Assembly (NCBI RefSeq): GCF_006517275.1
Contig: NZ_CP041191.1
Span: forward strand, 2,165,001-2,229,000
Length of the DNA: 64,000 nucleotides
Direction of reading: 5' to 3'
Source: Labrenzia sp. PHM005
Lineage (GTDB): Bacteria > Pseudomonadota > Alphaproteobacteria > Rhizobiales > Stappiaceae
The position numbers and the translations under genes are program-made. Position 1 is the first letter of the stretch. Each line of letters starts with the position of its first letter. The notes below the pieces were generated by a model. The model had not been told where the DNA came from. It saw nothing but the letters and a program-made list of their open reading frames with translations, and did not search any database. Of the stretch, positions 1 through 8,103 are shown piece by piece.

Positions 1-316
1 AAGCCGAAGTTGGAATGCCTCCTGCCATCATGATGCGAATTTGATCGGCTGGGATCCCGAACGTGCCGCCAAGCTCCATTGCATCTGCTGCGGCCATCAA
101 CCCTGAAGAACCGGCGGCAATGTAATAAAGCGAACCGCCGGCGCGGATTGTTCGGGCCATGGCCATAGCTGCTGTGGTGATTGCAGCTTTGGCATTTTCC
201 ACGGATTGAGCGGCTGAAATTTGTCCTTGAATAAGAATGGACGCCACGTCTGCTGCGGGCTGGGAATCGATCCCGGCAGCCAAATGATGCAGCTTTTCTG
301 TGGTGGCCTTCGGCAC
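1..316 (-). CDS. murQ: N-acetylmuramic acid 6-phosphate etherase-like protein, N-terminal part
   Basis: The minus strand encodes 105 codons that run off the left edge, so only the N-terminus is present. The start is GTG at 316, with an excellent ribosome site (GAAGGAGGA, 321-329) four bases upstream; no ATG is available nearby. The fragment contains LYYIAAGSSG followed by DAMELGGTFG, which matches the SIS-domain sugar-phosphate loop and acidic-residue segment of MurQ (GAGTSGR...DASECPPTFG in the well-known enzymes). MurQ cleaves the lactyl ether of MurNAc-6-phosphate to give GlcNAc-6-phosphate in the cytoplasm. It diverges from a BadF-type kinase that could supply the phosphorylated sugar. 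The SGLMAA version departs from the usual SGRLGV, so a related SIS-type sugar-phosphate enzyme is possible. Confidence 0.75.
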   Translation of the reverse strand, partial: MPKATTEKLHHLAAGIDSQPAADVASILIQGQISAAQSVENAKAAITTAAMAMARTIRAGGSLYYIAAGSSGLMAAADAMELGGTFGIPADQIRIMMAGGIPTSA

Positions 317-338
317 GCGATCCTCCTTCAATCAACAG

Positions 339-358
339 AACAATACCTTTTTAATACC
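339..358 (-). promoter_or_regulatory. 20-bp repeat element upstream of murQ-like gene
   Basis: Read on the minus strand this is GGTATTAAAAAGGTATTGTT, two GGTATT half-sites 11 bp apart. It differs in only two positions from the element at 453-472 that precedes the divergent kinase gene. It lies 23 bases upstream of the murQ GTG. I infer an operator for the GntR regulator encoded at 1345-2097. Confidence 0.55.
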
Positions 359-452
359 ATTTGTCCAGACTTTAATTTTGATTCAGGGAATTTTGCGGTT
401 TGAGGGCGGTGGGGCGCGGTTGGTCTTGTTTTTTTAATTGATTTTGCTGAAA

Positions 453-472
453 GGTATTATATAGGTATTGTT
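453..472 (+). promoter_or_regulatory. 20-bp repeat element directly abutting the kinase start
   Basis: The sequence GGTATTATATAGGTATTGTT ends at the base before the kinase ATG (473). It is the second copy of the element at 339-358, in mirror orientation, so each divergent gene has one copy pointing towards it. The second half-site (TAGG, 462-465) is also the only candidate ribosome site, so a protein bound here would cover the translation start region. Confidence 0.55.
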
Positions 473-1351
473 ATGTTTGAACCCGCGCATAGCTGTATTC
501 TCGCTGTAGATGGCGGCGGCACTCGGTGCCGTCTGGCGTTGGTGTCAGGAGCTGGCAACATGCGGGTGGAGGTCGGGGCGGCGAACGTGACGACCGATAT
601 TGAGGCGGCTGTTCACGAGATCAATTTGGGACTGTCGAGCTTGTCTGGAAAGGCTGGCCTTGCTTTGGAAGATCTCGGCAAAATGCCGGCCTACCTTGGA
701 TTGGCAGGGTTTCATGCCGAAAAAAATCTGGCGCGTCTCAACGAAGGGCTGCCGCTTCGTTTCATGAAAGTCGAAGATGATCGCCCTGCTGCGCTACAGG
801 GTGCTCTCGGTGCGAGGAACGGGGCGCTGATTCACAGCGGGACCGGGTCGTTTTTCGGAGTTCAAGTAGGCGGTAAAAAGAAATTCTCTGGCGGTTGGGG
901 GGCAATCCTGGGTGATTGTGGTTCAGCAGCTTGGTTTGGCAAAAGTGCCTTGGCTTTGGTTCTTGATGCAGAAGATGGACTTCTGGAAAAAACCACTCTT
1001 ACTCAAGCTTTGCTCGTCCGTTTTAAAACTCCTTCTGGAATACTGGAGTTCGCAAACAACGCGAGGCCTGCAGATTTTGGCGAGCTGGCGCCGATTGTTC
1101 TTGATGTTCCCAATGACCCTGTCGCACAAATTCTCGTCCAGAGAGCGGCAAGTCACTTTGAGCGAAATCTGCGTGCAATTGGCTGGTCGGCGGATTTGCC
1201 TGTGTGTTTGACCGGCGGTTTAGCGCCGCATCTGGCACCGTATCTCACAGCAGATGTTCAAAGCAATTTATCGGCCGTCACTGGAACGCCGCTTGATGGA
1301 GCTGTTTCCCTGGCCCGAATGTTTGCAGAGGAGGTGCAGGTCTCATGCTGA
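473..1351 (+). CDS. BadF/BadG-family amino-sugar kinase (GlcNAc or MurNAc kinase)
   Basis: The 292-aa protein belongs to the BadF/BadG/NagK ATPase superfamily. The phosphate-1 loop is the near-N-terminal LAVDGGGTRCRLAL. A second phosphate segment, HSGTGSFFG, follows a conserved D-R region, and the adenosine segment CLTGGLAP lies near residue 245. Members phosphorylate N-acetylglucosamine, N-acetylmuramate or glucosamine with ATP in the cytoplasm. The neighbours (MurQ-like etherase, SIS protein, NagA) fit amino-sugar salvage. There is no other in-frame start that keeps the DGGGT loop, so 473 is used although only a weak ribosome site is present. Its stop overlaps the start of the GntR gene. 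The exact sugar is not decided by the sequence. Confidence 0.8.
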   Translation: MFEPAHSCILAVDGGGTRCRLALVSGAGNMRVEVGAANVTTDIEAAVHEINLGLSSLSGKAGLALEDLGKMPAYLGLAGFHAEKNLARLNEGLPLRFMKVEDDRPAALQGALGARNGALIHSGTGSFFGVQVGGKKKFSGGWGAILGDCGSAAWFGKSALALVLDAEDGLLEKTTLTQALLVRFKTPSGILEFANNARPADFGELAPIVLDVPNDPVAQILVQRAASHFERNLRAIGWSADLPVCLTGGLAPHLAPYLTADVQSNLSAVTGTPLDGAVSLARMFAEEVQVSC

Positions 1352-2097
1352 GTGATTTCCTTGTCCCTGACCATTGGTTCACGCAAAGCGCAGGCCCGAG
1401 ATACGTGCAGCTCCGCCAGCGGCTGGAAGAGGCGATTGAAACAGGCCTTCTTCCGGCAAATAGTTCTTTGCCGCCTGAACGCGAAATTGCTGATATTACG
1501 GGGTTTTCCCGGGTTACTGTCCGCAAGGCTATCCAGGAGATGGTCAAGGATGGCGCGATCGAGCAGCGCCAGGGCTCAGGGTCCTTTGTCCGGGAGGCGC
1601 CGCCGCGGGTGGAGCAATCCCTGTCGCACCTTACTTCCTTTACCGAAGACATGGCCAATCGTGGCATGGAAACGAGTTCCCGGTGGTTGGAGCGCGGAGT
1701 GTTCATGCCAACCCAGGATGAAATCAGGACGCTGTCTCTTTCGCATGAAGACCAAGTGGCACGCATCTATCGATTGCGCGAAGCCGGCGGTCAACCAATG
1801 GCACTGGAACGTGCTGCTTTGCCGCTTGATATCCTTCCCAACCCGCTTGAGGTTGTAACCTCTCTCTACGAGGTGCTCGCAAAACACGGTCACCGGCCGG
1901 TCCGAGCAACACAGAAGATTGCGGCAATCAATCTGGAGCCAGTCGAAGCACATTTGCTCGGTGTTCCTGAAGGGACTGCAGGTTTGAAGATCCAGCGGAT
2001 TTCTTATCTTGAAAGCGGACGTGTCGCTGAATTTACCCAATCCATCTATCGCGGAGATGCTTATGACTTTGTCGCAGAGCTCCGGTTGTCTGACTAG
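1345..2097 (+). CDS. GntR/HutC-family regulator of the amino-sugar operon
   Basis: The 250-aa protein has an N-terminal winged helix (around residues 15-80, with LPPEREIADITGFSRVTVRKA and the wing RQGSGSFV) and a C-terminal UTRA ligand domain (from about residue 95). This is the HutC subfamily that includes NagR/YvoA/DasR, which respond to amino-sugar phosphates. It overlaps the kinase stop by 7 bases (ATGCTGA). A GGAGG-like site lies about ten bases upstream. By position it is the likely regulator of the divergent murQ and kinase promoters, binding the paired 20-bp elements at 339-358 and 453-472. That link is inferred. Confidence 0.85.
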   Translation: MLSDFLVPDHWFTQSAGPRYVQLRQRLEEAIETGLLPANSSLPPEREIADITGFSRVTVRKAIQEMVKDGAIEQRQGSGSFVREAPPRVEQSLSHLTSFTEDMANRGMETSSRWLERGVFMPTQDEIRTLSLSHEDQVARIYRLREAGGQPMALERAALPLDILPNPLEVVTSLYEVLAKHGHRPVRATQKIAAINLEPVEAHLLGVPEGTAGLKIQRISYLESGRVAEFTQSIYRGDAYDFVAELRLSD

Positions 2098-2110
2098 TGA
2101 GGCCTTTCCG

Positions 2111-3136
2111 ATGGCGCAAGCCACCAAGATGAAACAGGAAATCGCTGAGATCCCGGTCGCTGTAGAGCGGTTGCTGAGCGCAGGCGAAGCGGACATCAAA
2201 GCCATTTCCTCTGAAGTGCGTGGCAGGGATATCCGCTGCCTTTTGTCGGTTGCGCGTGGATCTTCCGATCATGCCTGCACGTATTTGAAATATGCCGCGG
2301 AACTACTCCTTGGGTTGCCTATGGCTTCTGTTGGACCTTCGCTTGCCTCTGTCTATGGCGCCAATTTGCGCGCGAAGGGCATGCTCTGCTTTTCGGTGTC
2401 TCAATCTGGCAAAAGCCCCGACATCACCCGGATGACGCAATCGCTGACGGATAGTGGTGCCACGACACTGGCAATCACGAACAATCCAGGCTCACCACTG
2501 GCGAATGCCTCTACAGCGACAGTTCCGATCCATGCTGGTCCGGAACTGTCGGTCGCTGCAACCAAGACCTTTGTAACCTCGCTTGTTGCGGGATTGTGGC
2601 TGCTTGCAGAATTGAAGTCTGATGCCGCGCTCATCAGTGCGATCAGAAATCTGCCCAGAGATCTCGAAAAAGCCGTGACATGCGACTGGTCGAAAGCGGC
2701 GCCGAGCAAGGATGTTGGGTCTCTGTTTACACTGGGCCGTGGACCATCCTGGGCAGTTTCCAATGAAGCTGCGTTGAAGTTCAAGGAAACGTGCCAGCTT
2801 CACGCCGAAAGCTATTCCTCGGCTGAAGTGCTGCACGGGCCGGTTTCAATTATCTCAAAAGATTTTCCGGTTATCGCCTTTGCCGCCGCCGACGCAGCCG
2901 AGCAAGCCGTGGTGGATGTTGCCGATAAACTGTCTCAAATGGGCGCTCGGGTTTTTGTGACCAGTTCAAAAGCGCAAAAGGCTGATGTTCTCCCGGTAAT
3001 TCGCACGGAACATTGGCTGACGGATCCGATTGCGTCCATCGTATCGTTTTATGGATTGGTGGAACATGTAGCCGGACTGCAAGGCATCAATCCGGATGCC
3101 CCAAGGCATTTGAACAAAGTCACGGAAACCGTATGA
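2111..3136 (+). CDS. SIS-domain glucosamine-6-phosphate deaminase (NagB-II type)
   Basis: The protein contains two tandem SIS domains without the glutaminase domain of GlmS. The first has LLSVARGSSDHACTYLKY and FSVSQSGKSPD, and the second has FTLGRGPSWAVSNEAALKFKET with AEVLHGPVS. This architecture is typical of NagB-II or AgaS-type enzymes, which convert glucosamine-6-phosphate to fructose-6-phosphate and ammonia. The start at 2111 (MAQATKMKQEIAEIPVA) has a TGAGG site eight bases upstream and matches family N-termini. An alternative ATG at 2063 would overlap the regulator gene. The gene overlaps nagA by four bases (ATGA), so the two are translationally coupled. Together NagA and this enzyme would complete the route from GlcNAc-6-phosphate to glycolysis. 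Confidence 0.8.
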   Translation: MAQATKMKQEIAEIPVAVERLLSAGEADIKAISSEVRGRDIRCLLSVARGSSDHACTYLKYAAELLLGLPMASVGPSLASVYGANLRAKGMLCFSVSQSGKSPDITRMTQSLTDSGATTLAITNNPGSPLANASTATVPIHAGPELSVAATKTFVTSLVAGLWLLAELKSDAALISAIRNLPRDLEKAVTCDWSKAAPSKDVGSLFTLGRGPSWAVSNEAALKFKETCQLHAESYSSAEVLHGPVSIISKDFPVIAFAAADAAEQAVVDVADKLSQMGARVFVTSSKAQKADVLPVIRTEHWLTDPIASIVSFYGLVEHVAGLQGINPDAPRHLNKVTETV

Positions 3137-4269
3137 CCGAGACTGTTCTTGTAAAAGCGGCTGCGATCTTTGACGGCGACACGCTGCACACCGGCGCTGG
3201 TTTATTATTTGGCCCAAACGGGTTGGAGCGTATCAGCCCCGTCGAAAGTGTCGCTGATAATACGCGGATCATTGACTTCGGCGAGGATTGCATCAGCCCT
3301 GGCTTTGTTGATCTTCAGGTCAATGGCGGCGGTGGCATCATGCTCAATGATACGCCCAGTGTTGAGACGGTGCGCCGAATTGCGGAGGCGCATTGGTCTT
3401 TGGGCACGCGCCATTTCTTGCCGACACTGATCACCGACACGCCGGAAACGACCGAAGCTGTTATCGCGGCAGTTATTGATGCTGTAGGGGAAACGGTGCC
3501 GGGAGTTGCTGGACTTCATCTGGAAGGACCGCATTTGTCTGTTGCCAGGAAAGGCGCTCATGATGCGGCCTACATCCGGCCGATGGAGGATGGCGATCTT
3601 GAAACCTTGCTTCAGGCAGCAAAGCAGCTTCCTGCGCTGCTCGTCACGATTGCCCCGGAGAACGTTTCTCTGGAACAAGTGGCAGCGCTGTCTAAGGCTG
3701 GTGTGGTGGTGTCAATCGGGCATTCGGATGCCGATTTCGACACCGTTATGGCCTATGCGGAAGCTGGGGCGCTGTGCGTCACGCATTTGTTCAACGCCAT
3801 GAGCCAGATGGGGAACCGCGAACCCGGTGTGGTCGGTGCGGCTTTGGCGTCAGGTAACCTCTCGGCCGGACTGATCGCAGATGGCATTCATGTTCATCCT
3901 GACATGATCCGCATCGCCTGGGATGCCAAACAGGAGCCGGGCAAAATTCTTCTGGTAAGTGACGCGATGGCTGTCGCCGGAACCACCGACGACTCCTTTG
4001 AGCTCGATGGCCGGAAAATATTGCGGGCAGGGGGGAAATTGACCCTTGAGAACGGCACTTTGGCGGGCGCTGATCTTGATTTGTTGACTGCCGTCCGCGT
4101 TCTGGTTGAGCAGGTTGGGATTCCCTTGGCAGATGCTTTGAACGCGGCCACCAAGACCCCGTTTGACCTCATTTCGAAGGCGCCGTTTCAAGTTGTTGGG
4201 ATGCCTGCTGATGACTTCATCCGCATCTCAAAAGACCTCAAAACCACCATGCCACTCACCCTGGGTTGA
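3133..4269 (+). CDS. nagA: N-acetylglucosamine-6-phosphate deacetylase
   Basis: The 378-aa protein is an amidohydrolase-fold enzyme that removes acetate from GlcNAc-6-phosphate. Family marks in order are GFVDLQVNGGGG, HLEGPHLSVARKGAH (metal-binding Glu region), VSIGHSDAD (His), VTHLFNAMSQM (His and substrate contact) and LVSDAMA (catalytic Asp). The start is the ATG that overlaps the upstream TGA (GTATGA); the longer reading frame upstream lies inside the SIS gene and is ignored. It lies between the SIS deaminase and cutC in one transcriptional unit. Confidence 0.92.
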   Translation: MTETVLVKAAAIFDGDTLHTGAGLLFGPNGLERISPVESVADNTRIIDFGEDCISPGFVDLQVNGGGGIMLNDTPSVETVRRIAEAHWSLGTRHFLPTLITDTPETTEAVIAAVIDAVGETVPGVAGLHLEGPHLSVARKGAHDAAYIRPMEDGDLETLLQAAKQLPALLVTIAPENVSLEQVAALSKAGVVVSIGHSDADFDTVMAYAEAGALCVTHLFNAMSQMGNREPGVVGAALASGNLSAGLIADGIHVHPDMIRIAWDAKQEPGKILLVSDAMAVAGTTDDSFELDGRKILRAGGKLTLENGTLAGADLDLLTAVRVLVEQVGIPLADALNAATKTPFDLISKAPFQVVGMPADDFIRISKDLKTTMPLTLG

Positions 4270-4289
4270 TGGTTGGCCGGGAGTCGAAG

Positions 4290-5024
4290 ATGCTGCTCGA
4301 AGTCTGTGTCGATACGATTGACGGTGCCTGGAATGCAATTCGGGGTGGGGCAGGGCGGATCGAACTCTGTTCTGCGTTGTCGGAAGGTGGCCTAACCCCG
4401 TCCGCCGGGCTTATGGCTGCCGCTGCCGACCTTCCGGTTCCTGTCTATGTCATGATCCGCCCGCGCACTGGGCTTTTCCACTTCTCGAAAGAGGAAGAAA
4501 AGATCATGGCGAGGGACATTGAAGTGGCGAAGTCCCTCGGGCTTGCCGGTGTTGTGCTGGGGGCTCAATGCCAAGACGGAACTCTCGATCGGGACATGCT
4601 TGAACGGTTGTCTTCAAAGGCTGCCGGAATGGGGCAAACCTTGCATCGGGTGATTGATAGGGTTCCGGACCCGATTGCTGACTTGGAAGTGGCAATCGAC
4701 CTTGGTTTTGAACGTGTTCTGACATCGGGCTCAGAGCCAGCGGCAGAGCAAGGCTTGCCTTTGATCCAGAAACTTTTTGAAGCCGCGACTGGTCGGATCG
4801 GCATTATGCCGGGCTCCGGGGTGACGCCCGAAAATGCCGGGAAAATCCTTCAAATGACGGGTGTCCGGGAGCTTCATGCCTCTTGTTCAGTGGTGGTTGC
4901 TGATGGTGATGAAGAATTGAGTTTTGCGCCGCTCGGCGGTCTCAAACAGACTTCAGAACAGCGCGTAAAAGAGATGGTTGAAGCCATGGATCAAGCGATG
5001 AGCGCTTCAAACTATCCATTATAA
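4290..5024 (+). CDS. cutC: CutC-family protein
   Basis: The 244-aa protein starts with MLLEVCVDTIDGAWNAIRGGAGRIELCS, the diagnostic N-terminus of the CutC TIM-barrel family. It continues with ALSEGGLTPS, VMIRPR, GVVLGAQ, TLHRVIDRVPD and VLTSGSEPAAEQG, all conserved family blocks. CutC was named for copper homeostasis, but a direct enzymatic role is not settled. Its presence at the end of an amino-sugar operon fits a carbohydrate-linked role better than metal handling, which is inference. The start at 4290 is preferred because it restores the conserved N-terminus and has a GGGAG site; a longer frame begins at 4266. Confidence 0.85.
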   Translation: MLLEVCVDTIDGAWNAIRGGAGRIELCSALSEGGLTPSAGLMAAAADLPVPVYVMIRPRTGLFHFSKEEEKIMARDIEVAKSLGLAGVVLGAQCQDGTLDRDMLERLSSKAAGMGQTLHRVIDRVPDPIADLEVAIDLGFERVLTSGSEPAAEQGLPLIQKLFEAATGRIGIMPGSGVTPENAGKILQMTGVRELHASCSVVVADGDEELSFAPLGGLKQTSEQRVKEMVEAMDQAMSASNYPL

Positions 5025-5110
5025 AGCTGAGCTGGAAGACCGGGAAGTTATGGGGTATTACTTTTGAAAAGTTCTAATAAATCAAATTTTTAGCAGTTCG
5101 TGCTCGCATA

Positions 5111-5124
5111 TTGACGCAAGTCAA
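5111..5124 (+). promoter_or_regulatory. FNR/FixK-type box (TTGACGCAAGTCAA)
   Basis: The 14-bp site is a perfect inverted repeat TTGAC-N4-GTCAA, the alphaproteobacterial variant of the FNR/FnrL/FixK half-site pair. It is the only such site I noticed in the window. Its centre is 41.5 bp upstream of about 5159, and a -10-like CTAACT lies at 5148-5153, which is the class II activator geometry. The first downstream gene starts at 5275. I infer induction of the iodate-reductase-like operon under low oxygen. The rest of the 5025-5274 gap shows no gene. Confidence 0.6.
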
Positions 5125-5274
5125 TTCCTGCCACCTCGATCCGTGCGCTAACTCATCCTGAGCTGAAATCCGTCTTGGCTGTTCATGTCCATGACGCCCC
5201 CAGCGCTTATCAGGATTGAGGTTTGGCCAAGAACCCAGGCACTTTTCCTGACCAGCCAGGAAAGGAAGCCTCGG

Positions 5275-6348
5275 ATGTTTCTCAGGATCCTTGTGAGTGC
5301 CATGCTACTAGGGGCTCCGGCATTGGCGGCAGAACCTGTCACACCGGAAGCGCCGCTGGTAGTCGATGAGGCCCGCGCCGAACTCGGCAAGCGCCTTTTT
5401 TATGACTATCGCCTTTCCGGTGACACCTCGCTTTCCTGTTCCAGCTGCCACCAACCAGACAAGGCCTTTACCGACGGCCTGCCACTATCTGCTGCCTATT
5501 CGGGGGCAGCGCACTTCCGCAACACCCCGACACTTGCCAACACCGGCTACCGCAAGGCCTGGATGCATGACGGGCGGCTCGGCACCAATCTCAATGACAC
5601 CGCACGCGAGATGATCACCGAGACCTATCTCATGAACCTCGACATGCGGATCATGCAGGAACGGTTGAAACAGGACCCGGTCTATGTGGAGATGTTCAAG
5701 GCAGCCGGCATGTCCGAACCTTCCAATGGGGGCGCCCGCAACGCCCTGATGGATTTCATGAAGACCATCCAGTCGCAGAACGCGCCTTACGACACGGGCA
5801 CTATGTCCGATGCGGCCAAGCGCGGTCAGGTGATCTTTGAAGGCAAAGGGCAATGTGCGGCCTGCCATTCGGGCATCCGGTTTACCGATGACCAGCCACA
5901 CAATACCGGCGTACCAGACAATCCGGAGATCTGGGCTGATCCAGAGCGGCATTCCGCCTTCGTGACCTACGCGAAGTTCTTCGGTGTGCCGAACTACATG
6001 AATATCCGCGAAGATCTGGGCGCCTACATCCAGACCCACCGGGACGAGACCCGCCGCAGTTTCCTGACGCCGACTTTGCGGGAGCTGACCTACACAGCGC
6101 CTTACATGCACAACGGCATTTTCGCGACGCTGGAAGAGGTGGTCGATTTTTATGACGCGGGTGGCGGTTCTGATCCGCTCAAAGACTCGCGGCTGAAACC
6201 CCTTGGTCTGGTCCCGTCTGAAAAAGCCGACCTGATTGCATTTCTTGAAAGCCTTTCCGGAGACAGCTTCGACACCGACACATACATCTGGCGTAAGGAC
6301 GATTATGGCTACGCCCTGATCGACGACTGGCGCAACGTGCAAAATTGA
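5275..6348 (+). CDS. Di-haem cytochrome c peroxidase family protein, iodate-reductase accessory (IdrP type)
   Basis: The 357-aa protein begins with a cleavable signal peptide (residues 1 to about 19, ending ALAAE), so it is periplasmic. Two haem c motifs are present: CSSCH (C55, C58, H59) and CAACH (C194, C197, H198), as in bacterial di-haem peroxidases and MauG-like proteins. PTLRELTYTAPYMHNGIFATLEEVVDFY is the conserved C-terminal block with a distal Met/His segment. The start at 5275 has an AAGGAAG site and gives the signal peptide. It is followed 11 bases later by a second di-haem protein, then Rieske and molybdenum subunits. Two adjacent di-haem peroxidases beside such subunits are the hallmark of idrABP1P2 clusters, where they are thought to remove peroxide. 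Which is P1 and which P2 is not assigned. Confidence 0.8.
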   Translation: MFLRILVSAMLLGAPALAAEPVTPEAPLVVDEARAELGKRLFYDYRLSGDTSLSCSSCHQPDKAFTDGLPLSAAYSGAAHFRNTPTLANTGYRKAWMHDGRLGTNLNDTAREMITETYLMNLDMRIMQERLKQDPVYVEMFKAAGMSEPSNGGARNALMDFMKTIQSQNAPYDTGTMSDAAKRGQVIFEGKGQCAACHSGIRFTDDQPHNTGVPDNPEIWADPERHSAFVTYAKFFGVPNYMNIREDLGAYIQTHRDETRRSFLTPTLRELTYTAPYMHNGIFATLEEVVDFYDAGGGSDPLKDSRLKPLGLVPSEKADLIAFLESLSGDSFDTDTYIWRKDDYGYALIDDWRNVQN

Positions 6349-6359
6349 GGGAGGCAAAG

Positions 6360-7487
6360 ATGACCATTCGATCCGTTCTCGCGATTGTCTCGCTCGCTCT
6401 GGCGATCAGCCCGTTGTTCGCAGCCGACACTCCCCGTCCGGAAGGGCTTGCGCCCCTTGGTCCACCGCCAGTCCCGGCCGACAACCGGATGACGCCGGAA
6501 AAGGTGGAACTCGGCAAGAAGCTGTTCTTCGACCCGATCCTGTCCGGCAACTATGTGATGGGGTGTTCGGCCTGTCATGAACCTTCAGCCGGATGGGCCG
6601 TACAAGCGCCGATCAGCTTTGGCTACCCGGGCACGGTTCATTGGCGCAACAGCCAGACGATCATCAACTCCGCCTATTACGGCAAACTCTTCTGGGCTGG
6701 CGCCAGTGGCAGCTTGGAACATCAGGCCCGGTCCGCCGCAAGAGGCGGAGTTGCCGGAAACGGCGAAGACGACATGATGGAGGCGCGTATTGCCTTCGTT
6801 CCTGAATACCGAGAAGCGTTCAGGGAGGTCTTCGGCGACGACTGGCCGAATATCCGCCACGCCTATATGGCAATCGCCGCCTATCAACGCACGCTCGTTC
6901 AGACCGACACACCGTTCGACGACTATATGCGCGGCAATGATGATGCGCTGAGCGCTCAGCAAAAGCGCGGCCTCAAGCTCTTCGCAGGCAAAGCCAATTG
7001 CATTGCCTGCCACAATGGTCCGCTATTAAGCAATGAAGCCTACTACAACACCGGTGTTCCGCCTTACAGCGGCTGGGACGAAGATCCGGTCGCCCAGATA
7101 ACTTTCCGGTTCGAGCTTTATGCAAAAGGCGTGACGGAAGAGATGTACCGGTCGACCAAGGACGACCCAGGGCTTTATTTCCGCACCAAACAGGCCGCCG
7201 ACAAGGGCAAGTTCCGTGTGCCGTCTCTGCGCTATACCAAATACACCTACCCCTACATGCACAACGGCATGCTGGAGACGCTGCGCGACGTGGTTGCCTT
7301 TTATAACGACGGCGGCGGTGAAAACGAATTTGCCAAAAACAAGTCCGAATTGATCAAGCCGCTTGGATTGAGTGACAGTGAAATCGACGATCTCGTCGTT
7401 TTCCTGGAAAGCCTGTCCGGCGAAGAAATCCTGATCGACCAGCCTGACCTGCCGTTTATGGAGCCGCTGCCAGCGGTTCAGAACTGA
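6360..7487 (+). CDS. Second di-haem cytochrome c peroxidase family protein (IdrP type)
   Basis: The 375-aa protein has a signal peptide (ending PLFAAD near residue 22) and two haem c motifs, CSACH (C69, C72, H73) and CIACH (C214, C217, H218). The C-terminal block PSLRYTKYTYPYMHNGMLETLRDVVAFY parallels its upstream neighbour, so the two are paralogues. The ATG at 6360 follows GGGAGG; the longer frame from TTG at 6345 is not needed. It belongs to the same operon as the Rieske and molybdenum subunits, 16 bases downstream. The role as a periplasmic peroxidase protecting or completing iodate reduction is by analogy with IdrP1/IdrP2. Confidence 0.8.
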   Translation: MTIRSVLAIVSLALAISPLFAADTPRPEGLAPLGPPPVPADNRMTPEKVELGKKLFFDPILSGNYVMGCSACHEPSAGWAVQAPISFGYPGTVHWRNSQTIINSAYYGKLFWAGASGSLEHQARSAARGGVAGNGEDDMMEARIAFVPEYREAFREVFGDDWPNIRHAYMAIAAYQRTLVQTDTPFDDYMRGNDDALSAQQKRGLKLFAGKANCIACHNGPLLSNEAYYNTGVPPYSGWDEDPVAQITFRFELYAKGVTEEMYRSTKDDPGLYFRTKQAADKGKFRVPSLRYTKYTYPYMHNGMLETLRDVVAFYNDGGGENEFAKNKSELIKPLGLSDSEIDDLVVFLESLSGEEILIDQPDLPFMEPLPAVQN

Positions 7488-7503
7488 TGCGGAGGATTGA
7501 AAA

Positions 7504-8091
7504 ATGACCCAAGTTGACCCGAAAATCCTCGCAGCCATCAATGGAGAAGGTGGAGAAGCGGAAAATGCCGGAACCCGCCGCTGCCTGATGAACCGGCGGC
7601 AGTTTCTCTTGTCCAGCGGTATATCAACCACGGTGGTGATGGTCGGCATTCCGGGCATGCCGGAAGCCAGCACACCAGCGGCCGTCTCCACATATCCGCG
7701 CAAGCTGATCGCCATGCTGAGTGACCTCAAGGTCGATGAGCCCTTTGACTTTGTATACCCGGACGAAGGCCAATATGCAGAATCCATTCTGGTGAAACTC
7801 GGCCGCAAGGCTGGCGGCGGACTGGGCCCCGACGAAGACGTTGTTGCCTTCAACTACACCTGCACCCACCAGGGTGGCCCGCTTCAGGGCACTTATCAGG
7901 CGGCCGACAAGGCACTCGGACCCTGTCCCTTGCATCTGACGACCTTCGATCTGACCCGGCATGGAATTTTCATTTCCGGCCAGGCGTATCAGTCGCTGCC
8001 GCAAGTGCTATTGGAGCTTGATGGCGATGACATTTACGCCGTTGGCATGTTCGGCCTGATCTACGGCCGCTTTGACAATCTTCAGGGCTGA
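7504..8091 (+). CDS. idrB: Rieske [2Fe-2S] subunit of iodate reductase-like enzyme, Tat-exported
   Basis: The 195-aa protein resembles the small subunit of arsenite oxidase (AioB) and iodate reductase (IdrB). A twin-arginine motif NRRQFL (residues 30-35) precedes a hydrophobic stretch, so it probably carries the folded complex through Tat. The cluster ligands are C120 and H122 in CTHQGG and C141 and H144 in CPLHLT. The two extra cysteines that form the disulfide in high-potential Rieske proteins are absent in both boxes. The long N-terminal extension before the Tat motif is unusual. It lies 12 bases before the catalytic gene with an AGGAGG site between them. It would pass electrons between a periplasmic donor and the molybdenum subunit. 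Confidence 0.85.
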   Translation: MTQVDPKILAAINGEGGEAENAGTRRCLMNRRQFLLSSGISTTVVMVGIPGMPEASTPAAVSTYPRKLIAMLSDLKVDEPFDFVYPDEGQYAESILVKLGRKAGGGLGPDEDVVAFNYTCTHQGGPLQGTYQAADKALGPCPLHLTTFDLTRHGIFISGQAYQSLPQVLLELDGDDIYAVGMFGLIYGRFDNLQG

Positions 8092-8103
8092 GGAGGTTTT
8101 CTG

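Noticed and set aside
221..403. 60-aa plus-strand frame
   Set aside because: It overlaps the well-supported minus-strand MurQ-like gene start and the operator; no motif or ribosome site.
5485..6357. 290-aa minus-strand frame opposite the first di-haem gene
   Set aside because: It is the antisense shadow of a gene with two haem motifs and a signal peptide; the translation has no recognisable domain.
5275..7487. MauG (tryptophan tryptophylquinone maturation) for the di-haem proteins
   Set aside because: No methylamine dehydrogenase genes are present; the Rieske and molybdenum neighbours point to IdrP-type proteins.
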